The translations under genes and the position numbers were made by a program. From Erythroxylum novogranatense (Eukaryota > Streptophyta > Magnoliopsida > Malpighiales > Erythroxylaceae), in NCBI GenBank assembly GCA_029891385.1, contig CM057233.1, positions 32,780,540 through 32,844,539 on the forward strand: a stretch of DNA of 64,000 nucleotides. The letters are read 5' to 3'. The stretch's first letter is position 1; every line of letters begins with the position of its first letter. The notes beneath the pieces were generated by a model that saw nothing but the letters and a program-made list of their open reading frames with translations, was not told where the DNA came from and searched no databases. Positions 1 to 9,220 of the stretch are shown here, piece after piece.

Positions 1-901
1 ACTCCATTGTTGAGGAAAGTGATATGTATAGTTCGATTAAGAGATATGTGTGGTATCCACTATAGAAACTGTCAGAGAAAAATTTGAGAACCAATCAAAG
101 TTTTATGCTATAGTAAGAGTACATCGAAAGAGGAATTGATAGTTTAGAGAGTAAAATCGAAAGATTGTATGTGTGAATGATTATATGTGTGAATAAACAA
201 CGGACTTGACTGTTGGAAGCAGAAGTCAAACTGGTATTGTGAGGTTCTTAGGGACATGAAATTGACGTATAGTCCAGACTGATTGAGGACATAACAATTG
301 TTATATGGGTGATACCATTTGAACAGTGTATTATATTGATAAGAAAAAAATGAATCTGTAATGGGGATTGAGAAATCCAAGTAAAAGGGCAATGATTTGA
401 GTGGATCGAGGCTATTAGAATCTTATGAGATTAGTGTTTTAACTCTAAGGAGATGTCATCTGATAAGCGATAAATGAAATGTTTCGAAGTGTATCGCTTC
501 GGCCAAAATGCATAAATGGGGACAAAGGTAAATGGGGAAACTAAATTCGTGATTAAATGACCTCTATGTTATTGTGGTGTGATTAGATTGGTAAGACAGT
601 TTAAAACCTAAAAGATGATTCGAGTCCAAAATGTTACATAGACAGGATTAGGAAATATTGTTAGGATCCGATATAAGTGTTATTGATATTGAAAGTGATG
701 AATTGAGAATAATTATGAGAAATTGGTAAGGCAAAAAGCGAGTGGTTCATTGATTGTTTTGATTTCAGTTAATTGGCAGAAAGTATTCGTGTATCGAAAT
801 AAGTGAAAATCTGAGAGGCAATGATCGAAAAGACTCCCCTGCCTTCTTGATTAATCGTATATGAAATTTCGAGGACGAAATTTTTATTAGGAGGGGAGAA
901 T
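1..901 (+). mobile_element. Gyp1 internal region, 3' end (decayed gypsy, Tekay/Del-like)
   Basis: This stretch is the last part of a gypsy element whose 5' portion lies left of the window. It aligns by eye with Gyp3 51830-52745, starting at the first base, and more loosely with the end of Gyp2. No open frame survives. The final block 863-881 keeps the Tekay/Del signature before the polypurine tract (the frame end reading as F-E/R-D-E-I style, DNA gaaatttcgaggacgaaat), and 660-700 resembles the conserved Asp-Pro-Ser-His-Val-Ile segment near the C terminus of such polyproteins. The polypurine tract (AGGAGGGGAGAA, 889-900) and one spacer base precede the LTR. Lineage assignment is inference from these short relics. 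Confidence 0.8.
889..900 (+). other. Polypurine tract of Gyp1
   Basis: AGGAGGGGAGAA lies one base before the LTR start TGTAACATCCC. The same tract precedes the 3' LTR of Gyp3 at 52733-52744. It would prime plus-strand DNA synthesis in an active element. Confidence 0.85.
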
Positions 902-1729
902 TGTAACATCCCGTCACTGATGGGAAGGTCATATTGGTAAATTGAGGCAGGATAGGATATTACCGCATAATATTGACTGAGCATCCTTTTGACCTCTAAT
1001 TTTGGAGGCCATGAGTCTTTTGCACATGCATATATAGGTACATGCATTCATGACTTTTCTCGGCATTTGATTTTGAATATGATATGAATTGTGATTTGAG
1101 AGATAATTAGATTTGATTGTGATTTGTTGGAAATTTTGGAATAATTGGGTCTGAATAGTTGATTTGGAAATATTTTAGAGTGACTGTTAATTGATTGTGA
1201 ACCTTAGAAATTTATATGTCGAGCCATTGAGATTTGGAGATGAATTGGACTGGAAATAAAACTGATTAGAGAAAGAGATTTAAATGTTTTGGGAGGACAA
1301 TGACAAGAGGCTTATTTGTTATGTATATATATGTTTTACGTTTTGAGAATTGAAGAAAGAAAAAGAAAATTGTTTTCTCCCCTAGGGCGTGATCGTTCTT
1401 CTTCCTCAGAGACTTTCGATTTTTCCTCCTTCCTCCAACGAATGATCTTCGTTCCTCCCTCCTTGTGTAAAGCTTTGCTTGCTGCTTAATGGAGCTGATA
1501 TTTTTTGTGGATTTAAGAGTTAACCGTGGAAGATGGAGGAAGTGAAAAGAGTTGGAGGATTTTCGGAGATTTGAGGATTTGAGCTTGAATTGGTAAGTAA
1601 TTGATTGTATGTTGTTGATTTATTATGTTTAAAGCATGCATGGGGTTAATTGTTAAAGATTAAAGTGTTTGAGCTAAGTTAGGACTGGTTTTAGAGAGAG
1701 ATTGGGCGAAAAACTGATTGGAGAAGACG

Positions 1730-1859
1730 ACCTACGACTCGCACGTCGCGGCGTGCGTGAAGCCTCGACACGGCGAATTAACATTTAATTTGTCACGGCG
1801 AGCGGGAAGGAAGACGTCACGGCAACCTAAAAAAGGTTGGACACCGCGACGAGCTCCTA
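1730..1859. repeat. GC-rich degenerate repeat island, left half
   Basis: Several divergent copies of a CGTCGCGGCGAGC-type motif, spaced about 25 bp, stand out from AT-rich surroundings. The array continues after the solo LTR at 5660-5756, so one island of roughly 225 bp was split by that insertion. Other LTRs of the family carry unrelated GC-rich islands at the equivalent position. Confidence 0.75.
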
Positions 1860-4667
1860 TGTAACATCCCACCCTCAATTGGAAGGGTAGAATAGTATAT
1901 TGGCATAGGATGTGCTAGATTGGGATTTCATAGGACTGCCCATGCATAATAGGATTGCTACATAGTCACAATTGTGCACATGAACTTATTGTACATACAT
2001 ACATGACATTCCCGGTTTGCGTGTCTAAGACAATTTTATTAGGATTAGCGTGATTTTTGGGTTTGGAAAATTATTCTGAGTGTGCCATAAATTGTTTTTT
2101 ATTTTAAGGGATTTTCGAAAATTTTTCTGGAATTTTTCGAGGTATTTGCCCGGATCGGAAAATTTTCAACGGGCTGACCGAGTGAATTTTTCTGTACTGA
2201 AAAGGGCTGCCTAATGGCATTAGATTAGTGGATAAATAATTGTGGGAATTGTTATAGGACCATTAGCATATGTTGGATTAAGATTAAATTGGATTAAAGG
2301 TATGATTAAATTATGTTAATTAAGTTAGGTTTTTGTCTTTTCTCCATTTAGGACAAGTGTACCTTGTCATTAAATGACTTTGTTTTATTCCCTCTAAGCA
2401 TTCTCGTCTATTCCTCTTAAGTGTATAAGTTTATCATCTTGAAAGTTGTAAAAGGGGTCATTTTGAAAGTGGAAAATGTCATCATCCGTGGGTGCATTGC
2501 TATCCTCCTTCGCATGCTCTTTTCCATTCCATATGAGAAGCTTTTTCTTGCTACTTGTTTTCCTCTCTCTATTCTCAACCAAGACCAAACTTTCACCTTG
2601 AGAAGATGATGATATGCATGTATAGTGGAGATAGCCGTGGGTGAGGTATCAAGGTAGGAAGTGTGGAGAGGTTTAAAGACTTGGAGAATTGATAGCTTGT
2701 AACTTGTTTAAGGTGACAATTGATGTTTGTTTTATTCTTTTGGTAGTTAGAAGCATTCATGGAGATCCTTTAAGTATTTATTTGATCATGAAAGTGGTAG
2801 GTTTGAATGGGTTTAATGCATGCTTGTGTGAGGGAAGTGGATAGAGTAGTTAAAGAATGTGAAAGTAATGTTGTTAATGATGTTTATGATGTTTAATGAA
2901 TGGAAATGAAATATGGAAGTTGTGTATGTGGGTGCTGCCAACTTTTGTGTAATTATATAAGTAAGTGTTGTGATGATTTTGTGGTTGAATTAGAGGTGTA
3001 AATGGATGCTTGGTGATGTGTTATTGATATTAGAAGTGATAGGAGTTAGGTTGAAGTTGAAAGCTGGAAAATGCATTTTGACCCTATTGCAATGTTTTGA
3101 TCATAACTAATTGTGTAGGTGAGCAAATGAGGTGAGGTTTGTGCCCAATTAAACTTTGGGATGTTGGTTACATTTTTGTGTGAAATAGGTGTTGTCCAAT
3201 TTTAGCTTTAAGAGGTTGCAATATGGCTTGGAAAGTTACTGCTATTGACTGGAATGAATAGTACCCGAAATCATACCCTATAGTTTTGCTAATTTTTATA
3301 ACTTAATTGAGAAAGAGTTAGAACAAATGGAATTAATGAAAGTTGAAGCCTATTAAGTTATCTTTCCAATGCCACTGATTTTTCAATTTTTAGATATGTA
3401 TAGTAGGAGTTATGGACTGATGACTATTGACTGTTTTCATGCATTGAATGAAACCTAGCTGGAATGTCAAATTTGGTGCACATTATGATTTGGAGCAATT
3501 TTAGTAATTTATGTGAACTGAATTGGTGTGAGTGATCTTATGAAAAGTTGTAGAGAAAGAAATTATCTTGAGAATGATATATGACATGTAATTTTTGGTT
3601 GTCAGATTTGAGAGAAATGAATTTGCAAAAACTGAACCTGCATTAGGTTGTGAAATGCTGATCATGGCAGAAACTTGCATAACAGTTTTGAAATTGTTAG
3701 AGATCGAATTGGATGTTGAGTTCTCATGAAAATTGAAGTTTGAGATCTTATCTTTTCAGGGATATAAGGTAGTGAATTTTGTGACAGTTTTGCTAAGAGA
3801 TATACTGTTGTGAAATGTGCTGTTCAGATTGGGAAAATTCTGAGGGCTGATGCTTTGGTGAATTATTTGACCTAGTTAGCAAGAGAATTGAAATTTTGGT
3901 TGTACATGAAAGTTTTAGATAACATTGTGAGCTTGATGAGAATATTTATTGTATAATTTCTGACTGCATAGAATGGAAGTTAGTGAATTTCTAATTACTG
4001 TTCTGTTTTAAGAGGTGAGTGTGTGGGCAGTAGCTTCCATGGGATTTTTGACACCCTTCGGGATGAAATTGCTTGTTCGGGGTTAAATAAAACTTGTAGA
4101 GGGTTTCATTATCTTTCCAACAAGGTATATTTTACATTTTTCTGAAATGTGTAGAAAGAGATATGATAGATTGAATTTCGGTTGGAAAATAGGAAAAAGA
4201 GAAGGAAATAAGGGCTATATATATATATTAATTGTTGAATTTTGGTTTCTTTCGTGAATAACTTTTCCGTCCGACGTCCGATTGACCTGATTCTTGAGGC
4301 ATCGGATTCATAGAATATTGAATTTTATTTTCGGAGAGATTCGGGATTTTTGGACAGGAAATTGATGTGGGTCCGGGTAAAGGTCTGTTTAATCACTATT
4401 TTGTTTAATTGGGGACCTATAGAGGTCCGAATTGCGCACCGTCAGCGCCAATAGGTTTCTAATTTTTAGACGAATTTTTATGATGGAAAAAAATGGGATT
4501 AGGGCCGGGAATTCATGAACATGCATCTTTCACCTACATGTGCATCAGTACTAGTTCGAATTAATTATTTAGTGACTCGTACCTTCTCTGATTCTTATAA
4601 AGGCCCAAGTGGAGCGTCGTTCGACCGACAGGGTGAAAACTTTCCGGCATTAGCTCAGAAGTAATAG

Positions 4668-5269
4668 GTGAGTAACCTAGGTGGTTACCTCAATCTATGT
4701 GTTTACTGTGACTTGAGTGCCCTACGGGGACTACTTGGATTATGTATGGCTTGAACAGTGATTCCTTGTGAAATATTGACTATAAATTACTGATCCTTGT
4801 GAATTATATACTGTTATGTGACTGTTCAAATGGGCATGTGCATTCATACACAGATGCATAAACTGCTAAAAGGAAAATTTTGAACCGAGTCGCCATCGAC
4901 ATCGACATCGCGAGCCGAGCTCAAAGGGAGATAATTCTCCCTAGACGCGTCTACTGACTACTGAACACTGCTAAAGCACTCGGTCACAATACTGTAATAA
5001 ACTGGAAAAGAGTCACATGTGCATTGCATACTGGATTGAATATTTGACATGGTACCTGACTGTATGTATCGTAATACGATCAGAATCGTGTTTACATTTT
5101 ACGCGGATCGCGTTGTATGCCTATTACTGTAATTGTATTAGCATTGTAATTGTATGAGTACTGGATGCATACTGTATCATGCTTATGTGATGCATGAATT
5201 GGGAGAACCACCGATGATGGTTTCTCATTGAGTTCGCAAACTCATCCAAAATTGCAATCTATTTTTCAG
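4668..5269 (+). other. Putative LTR intron in the nested solo LTR
   Basis: Starts AG/GTGAGTAACC and ends TATTTTTCAG/G, a good match to plant splice consensus. The same pair flanks the hairpin domain in all other LTR copies of this superfamily here. Splicing is inferred only. Confidence 0.4.
4884..4984 (+). other. Closed hairpin domain (short form)
   Basis: ACCGAGT (4884-4890) pairs with ACTCGGT (4978-4984). Inside are GAGC-CGA-GCTC (4912-4922), GGGAG-ataatt-CTCCC (4926-4941) and the palindrome AGACGCGTCT (4943-4952). It is the shortest version of the domain seen in the other LTRs. Confidence 0.5.
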
Positions 5270-5659
5270 GCTTAAGTGTGAGCAGATAGCTCCTCAGAAT
5301 TTGTAGAGCCGTGTCTTGTGGATTGGCGAGAGGCGATGGCTCAAAGGTCGGTCAGTGGGCTTTCTTTTGGAGACTTATAGTTAGATCGTTCTTTGTACAT
5401 TCTTTGTATAGTACGTAGTGTACGGTGTTTTGGAACATGTGCGCATGAAAATCTTGACGGTTTGTAAATTTCGAATTTTGAGTGAATGAAATGAAATCCA
5501 GTTTGGTTTTAAAAGTTGTCAATTTCTTCGATCGCTTTATGATTGTGATGCCATGAGGAGTTTAGTGGTAGTTGTCAGTAGTGGTCTCTTATCGTAGGAT
5601 ATGTACCGGAATGACCTACGGGCATTCCGGTGGATACTCTATGGTAAGGGGGCGCTACA

Positions 5660-5756
5660 TCCTCTCGACGTCGCGGCGAGCGCAAGTCTTCCACGTCGCG
5701 ACACGTCTCCTTTCATGCGTCGCGGCGAGCATCTTCAGACGCCGCGGCGAGGGGGA
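5660..5756. repeat. GC-rich degenerate repeat island, right half
   Basis: Continuation of the island at 1730-1859. Motifs GTCGCGGCGAGC, GTCGCGACACG, GTCGCGGCGAGC and GCCGCGGCGAGG recur every 23-28 bases. Confidence 0.75.
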
Positions 5757-6572
5757 AAATTTCTGAAGTGATTCAATTTGGTTTTGGGGCATAACTAATG
5801 GTGTAGACCTCCAATTGAGGTGATGTTTGATTCGTTGTGACCTAGAGAAAGAGGTCTACAATTGAGGAAAAGAATGAGAGTTTGAATTCAGGTTTTTGAG
5901 ATCTCAATCAGTGAAAAAAAGTAAGAATGTGATTGCATTTCAACCTAAGAATTATTATTGGTAATTGGGGTATAATTGAGAGGTCCCTAAATGTAAAGAA
6001 AGGCTATTAGAAATGGAATTGATGAGTTCCATGACATGTTATTGAATTGGAATTGAGTCATTGTTGATCAATTGAGTGAAAAATCAGAATTTGGACTAAA
6101 GAAAGTGGAAATTTGGAAATAGCGTTAGGAAGGTCATGAATAGGCATAGTACATCTTTTTAAATTAAGACATGTGCATCATTAAATTATTTCTGATTGTG
6201 CATTTTAGTAATTGGAAATTGTTTGACTATTATAGAGACTCCGATGGATCGTTATTCCACAGACGATCTTTGGAGCTTCGAGCATGACTAGGAAGTTCAG
6301 GTGAGTAACCTAGTTAGTTTCTCAACCTGTATGTGTTACATTTTTTGCACCTATGCCATGTGGAGTAAAGGATGGATTTATGTGCTTGCTTTTGAGTGAT
6401 TTCGGACCACTGGTGTCCGAAATATTTGGAATTGTTATAGAAGTATTAATTGTGCATATAATTGAAATTGATTGGTTTAATTCAAAATTGGACATAGTGT
6501 GATAGGTTGTGACACAATTATTGTGAATTGAACATGTGCATTCATGCACAATTGCATGATCAGATAATGACA

Positions 6573-6752
6573 GTTGTGACCGGTGCAGCCAACGTATTAC
6601 AGAGCTTTAAGCTCAACGTATAGGGCTTCGTGCCCAACGTATTTTAGAGCCACTGGCTCAACGTATCAGGGAATTCAGGCCCAATATATTCAGAGCCACA
6701 GGCTCAATGCAATGTGCCCGTCACTGGGACAGTTCAGGCGCACGGTCACAAC
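6573..6752 (+). other. Serial-hairpin domain closed by a 10-bp long-range stem
   Basis: GTTGTGACCG (6573-6582) is the exact complement of CGGTCACAAC (6743-6752). Between them lie GAGC-tttaa-GCTC (6602-6614), GGGC-ttcgt-GCCC (6623-6635), GAGCC-act-GGCTC (6647-6659), a weaker GGG...CCC (6669-6682) and GAGCC-aca-GGCTC (6693-6705). The hairpins are separated by AACGTAT-type linkers. The changes GAGC/GCTC to GGGC/GCCC preserve pairing. Confidence 0.65.
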
Positions 6753-6880
6753 AACGTAACAAAATGGAAGATATCACATATGCATGGCATATATGGATGA
6801 TTAAATGATATGACTGTGACCGAGAAATTGGTTCTGATTGCATGTGATAAATGAAGTCCATAATTGATTGACTAATAACG

Positions 6881-7161
6881 GTTGTGACTAGAGCTACCAC
6901 TGAGAGCTACAAGCTCGACTACTGAAAAGGGGAATAGTGCAAACCCAGAGGGCTCTCCTATTCCTAAGACGCGTGAAAATTAGTGCATACCCAGAGGGCT
7001 CTCCTACTTCCTAAGACGCGACTACTGTGTAATGAGATCGAAAGGGATTAGTGCATACCCGGAGGGCTCTCCCATCCCTACTGACACGTGGGAAGTAGTG
7101 CATACCCAGAGGGCTCTCCTACCCCTACGACGTATTTACTGTTTAAGCTCTCAGTCACAAC
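6881..7161 (+). other. Second closed domain with four GAGGGCTCTC-type repeats
   Basis: GTTGTGACT (6881-6889) pairs with AGTCACAAC (7153-7161), extended by AGAGCT against AGCTCT nearby. Inside are GAGC-tacaa-GCTC near 6910 and four imperfect copies of TAGTGCATACCCAGAGGGCT (about 6921-7131), each followed by CTCCTAC-like sequence and mostly by a CGCG/ACGCG-type end. Confidence 0.6.
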
Positions 7162-7789
7162 TCAGAATAAAAGAATGGAAATAAATGGGAAAAGATTAGG
7201 TGATAACTGAATTGCAAAGTTCTGAGTCCTGTGATTGCATGAGAACCTGATAATTATCATATGATGACATTGATTGTGTAATTTACTGAAACTGTGAATT
7301 GCTTGCGATATGAATGAGTTGAGTGAACCATCGATGATAGTTTCTCACTGAGTTCGCAAACTCACCCAACATTGCAAATATTTTTCAGGAATCGAAGAGT
7401 ACCCCGTTGGACACACGGGAGTATGGTTACCGCTAGCAAGACAGAGTTTGGCGTCGGGATCAGTCTCATGTCTGCATTTGAGTCATTCTGGTTACATTTG
7501 AAAAATTGTATTTTTGCAGATAAATATTGTTATTGTATTGGGCCCAAATTGGCTGTGAATATATGTGTGAATGAATGGTTTTATGACTGAAATTGGATTT
7601 TGACTGAAAATGTTTTTGTGTCGTGGCCCAAATTGTTTCCCGATATCTGCGCACTCTATTGTTTTTAAAAAAATGGCTTTTCGAGTTTTGAACTGCATTC
7701 AACTGCTCTAGCATACCACCCTCGTGAGACACGGGCTCGAATATCACCATCGATATCAGGTTCGGGTCTTGCGGGAGTGGGATGCTACA

Positions 7790-8061
7790 AAAATGTTAAA
7801 TAAAGATGGTCTTTATTATGGTTTATAATCATTAAATGGAGTTATGAACTTACCATTAAATGGTTTAATGGTTATCTTTTAATGTTTGGCATGTAACCTA
7901 TTAACATTCATTGGATTAAAGAAGAAAGATAGACATTGGAAGGACCATCTTCCTTCTTTCATTTCCAAAACCGAAATGCACATGATAATATTAGGTTAAT
8001 AGACTTTTCATATAGTCATCTTAAAGACAAATGAGAAGAGGCTCATTTAATGACTTCTTTA
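7790..8061 (+). repeat. Cop1 5' LTR, fragment 1
   Basis: Matches the Cop1 3' LTR at about 41757-42028 almost base for base (AAATAAAGATGGTCTTTATT and onward). It is cut on the left by Gyp1 and on the right by Cop3. The last five bases CTTTA (8057-8061) are one copy of the Cop3 TSD. Confidence 0.9.
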
Positions 8062-9018
8062 TGAAGTGAATCACAAGTTAATACAACACTTAGAAAACAA
8101 TAATAGAATGCACGAGAAGAGGGGGTTGAATTGTGTATTCCCCTCTTTATAAGTCTTTTCAGAATTACTTGTTAGGAGTAAAAAACTCTACAGAATTTTT
8201 CTTTATTCCGATTGATCAAACTTCTCAATACTATGAATATGAACAGTAAGTAATGAAAAAATTTGAAACTAAAAACGAGATAGAGAGTAAGAGTGGTAGA
8301 CACGCGGATTTATCCTGGTTCACCCCAAACCGTGGGCTACGTCCAGTCTTCAGAGTTTCTTCTGAGATTTCACTATCTCTTCAATCGTTACAAGTATTCT
8401 TTCACGAGCCTCTTCAGGTCTCTACAACCAGTATTCTTTCACACTTAGCCTCTGCAGGCTATCTGTACACCTTTTTCTTTTCAGAAAAATATTTGAACAC
8501 TTTGTTACAGTAAGATAGCACTCAGCTAGTTTGCACTTAATCGCTTTTTCACTTTGTGTAATTTTTCTAAGATCAGCAGCTTAAACTTCGACTTGAATTT
8601 ATAGCCTTCGTCTCTAGCTGCTTCTTGATTCTTGAATCTTTAATCTTTAATCTTTAAAGAAACGGTTAATCAGTTGAGTTCTGTAACTAACTCGAACTGA
8701 CTCTTGCGTCTGTTTCTTTATTGCGTCTGCATCTGCTTCACATTTGCGTCTGCTTTGCTTTTGCGTCTGCGTCTGCTTTGCATTTGCGTCTGTGTCTGCT
8801 TTGCTTTTGCGCGTCTGCGTCTGCTTTGTATTTGCGTCTGCGTCTGCTTAGCATTTGCGTCTGCGTCTTCTTTGCATTTGTGTCTGCGTCTGCTTTGTAT
8901 TTGCGTCTGCGTCTGCTTTGCATTTGCGTCTGCGTCTGCTTTGTTTTTCTTGTATATGAACTCTCTTTGTTTGTTATACATCAAAATCTTTTTTATGTAA
9001 AGTCATTTTGACTTAACA
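8062..9018 (-). repeat. 3' LTR of Cop3
   Basis: 957 bp, near-identical to 18388-19328. On the minus strand it starts TGTTAAGTCAAAATGAC and ends CACTTCA. It contains a GCGTCT-rich tandem array close to its minus-strand 5' end. Confidence 0.93.
8704..8943. repeat. Tandem array, about 23-bp unit, in Cop3 3' LTR
   Basis: About ten imperfect copies of GCGTCTGCGTCTGCTTTGCA plus TTT. The array lacks stop codons in several frames, which creates false low-complexity open frames on both strands. It lies in the U3-like part of the LTR, where short repeats often act as enhancers in other retroelements; that role is inference. Confidence 0.9.
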
Positions 9019-9033
9019 ATCTCCCCCTTTTTG
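9019..9033 (-). other. Polypurine tract of Cop3
   Basis: The plus strand reads ATCTCCCCCTTTTTG; the minus strand is a run of A and G (AAAAAGGGGGAGAT) directly before the LTR. This is the usual form in SIRE-like and related copia elements. Confidence 0.88.
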
Positions 9034-9220
9034 AACATAACAAATTACATACAAGAAAAGAAAGCGTAACAAAGTAAATTCTGATTTTGCAAAGTAGAAA
9101 AAACTTATCTTTTCCTTTCTTAAATGCATTGTGGTCACACCTTCTTTGTCTCGAACATCCTCTCCTTTTCGCTGATTATCTTCTTTTCCTGCTCTCCCCT
9201 ATTTGTTATAATCAAAATGA

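Larger units (their letters stand above)
1860..5659 (+). mobile_element. Solo gypsy LTR nested in the Gyp1 3' LTR
   Basis: A 3.8 kb sequence with ends TGTAACATCCCACC and GGGCGCTACA is flanked by near-identical 5-bp repeats (TCCTA 1855-1859 and TCCTC 5660-5664). No internal domain, primer-binding site or second LTR is present, so it is a solo LTR, usually the product of recombination between two LTRs. It shares long stretches with the Gyp3 LTR (for example 3515-3595 with 46650-46730), so it is a closer relative of Gyp3 than of Gyp2. It carries the shared modules: donor-like GTGAGTA at 4668, hairpin domain 4884-4984, hairpin pair 5209-5252 and acceptor-like TTTTTCAG ending at 5269. Its GC-rich slot is empty (AT-rich near 4210). 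It contains no credible open frame. Confidence 0.87.
6301..7388 (+). other. Putative LTR intron in the Gyp1 LTR
   Basis: The donor-like site TTCAG/GTGAGTAACC follows base 6300. The acceptor-like tract TATTTTTCAG/GA ends at 7388. The interval contains both hairpin domains. A CCCGT...ACGGG hairpin follows at 7403-7419. Confidence 0.42.
902..7789 (+). repeat. 3' LTR of Gyp1, interrupted by a solo LTR
   Basis: The LTR starts TGTAACATCCCGTCACTG right after the polypurine tract and ends GGGATGCTACA. Removing the nested solo LTR and one TSD copy (1860-5664) leaves about 3.1 kb. The right flank (7790 on) is Cop1 LTR sequence, matching 41757 on in the Cop1 3' LTR, so the element inserted there; the predicted TSD is AAAAT (7790-7794). 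The LTR contains a GC-rich island (1730-1859 and 5660-5756), a splice-donor-like site (6300/6301), two hairpin domains (6573-6752, 6881-7161), paired hairpins (7327-7363) and an acceptor-like site (7388). No coding frame is credible. Confidence 0.88.

Noticed and set aside
6573..6752. Cloverleaf-like shape suggesting a tRNA or tRNA-derived SINE
   Set aside because: No A-box or B-box, no T-loop or anticodon arm of normal size, and the number of hairpins varies between copies.
6921..7131. Evenly spaced repeats that resemble a CRISPR array
   Set aside because: Four imperfect repeats with short, similar spacers inside a plant LTR; no cas genes, and the context is eukaryotic.
8704..9011. Overlapping open frames on both strands with Cys/Leu/Val-rich or Gln/Thr/Arg-rich products
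   Set aside because: They are by-products of the stop-free GCGTCT tandem array in the Cop3 LTR; the same frames recur at 19031-19321.
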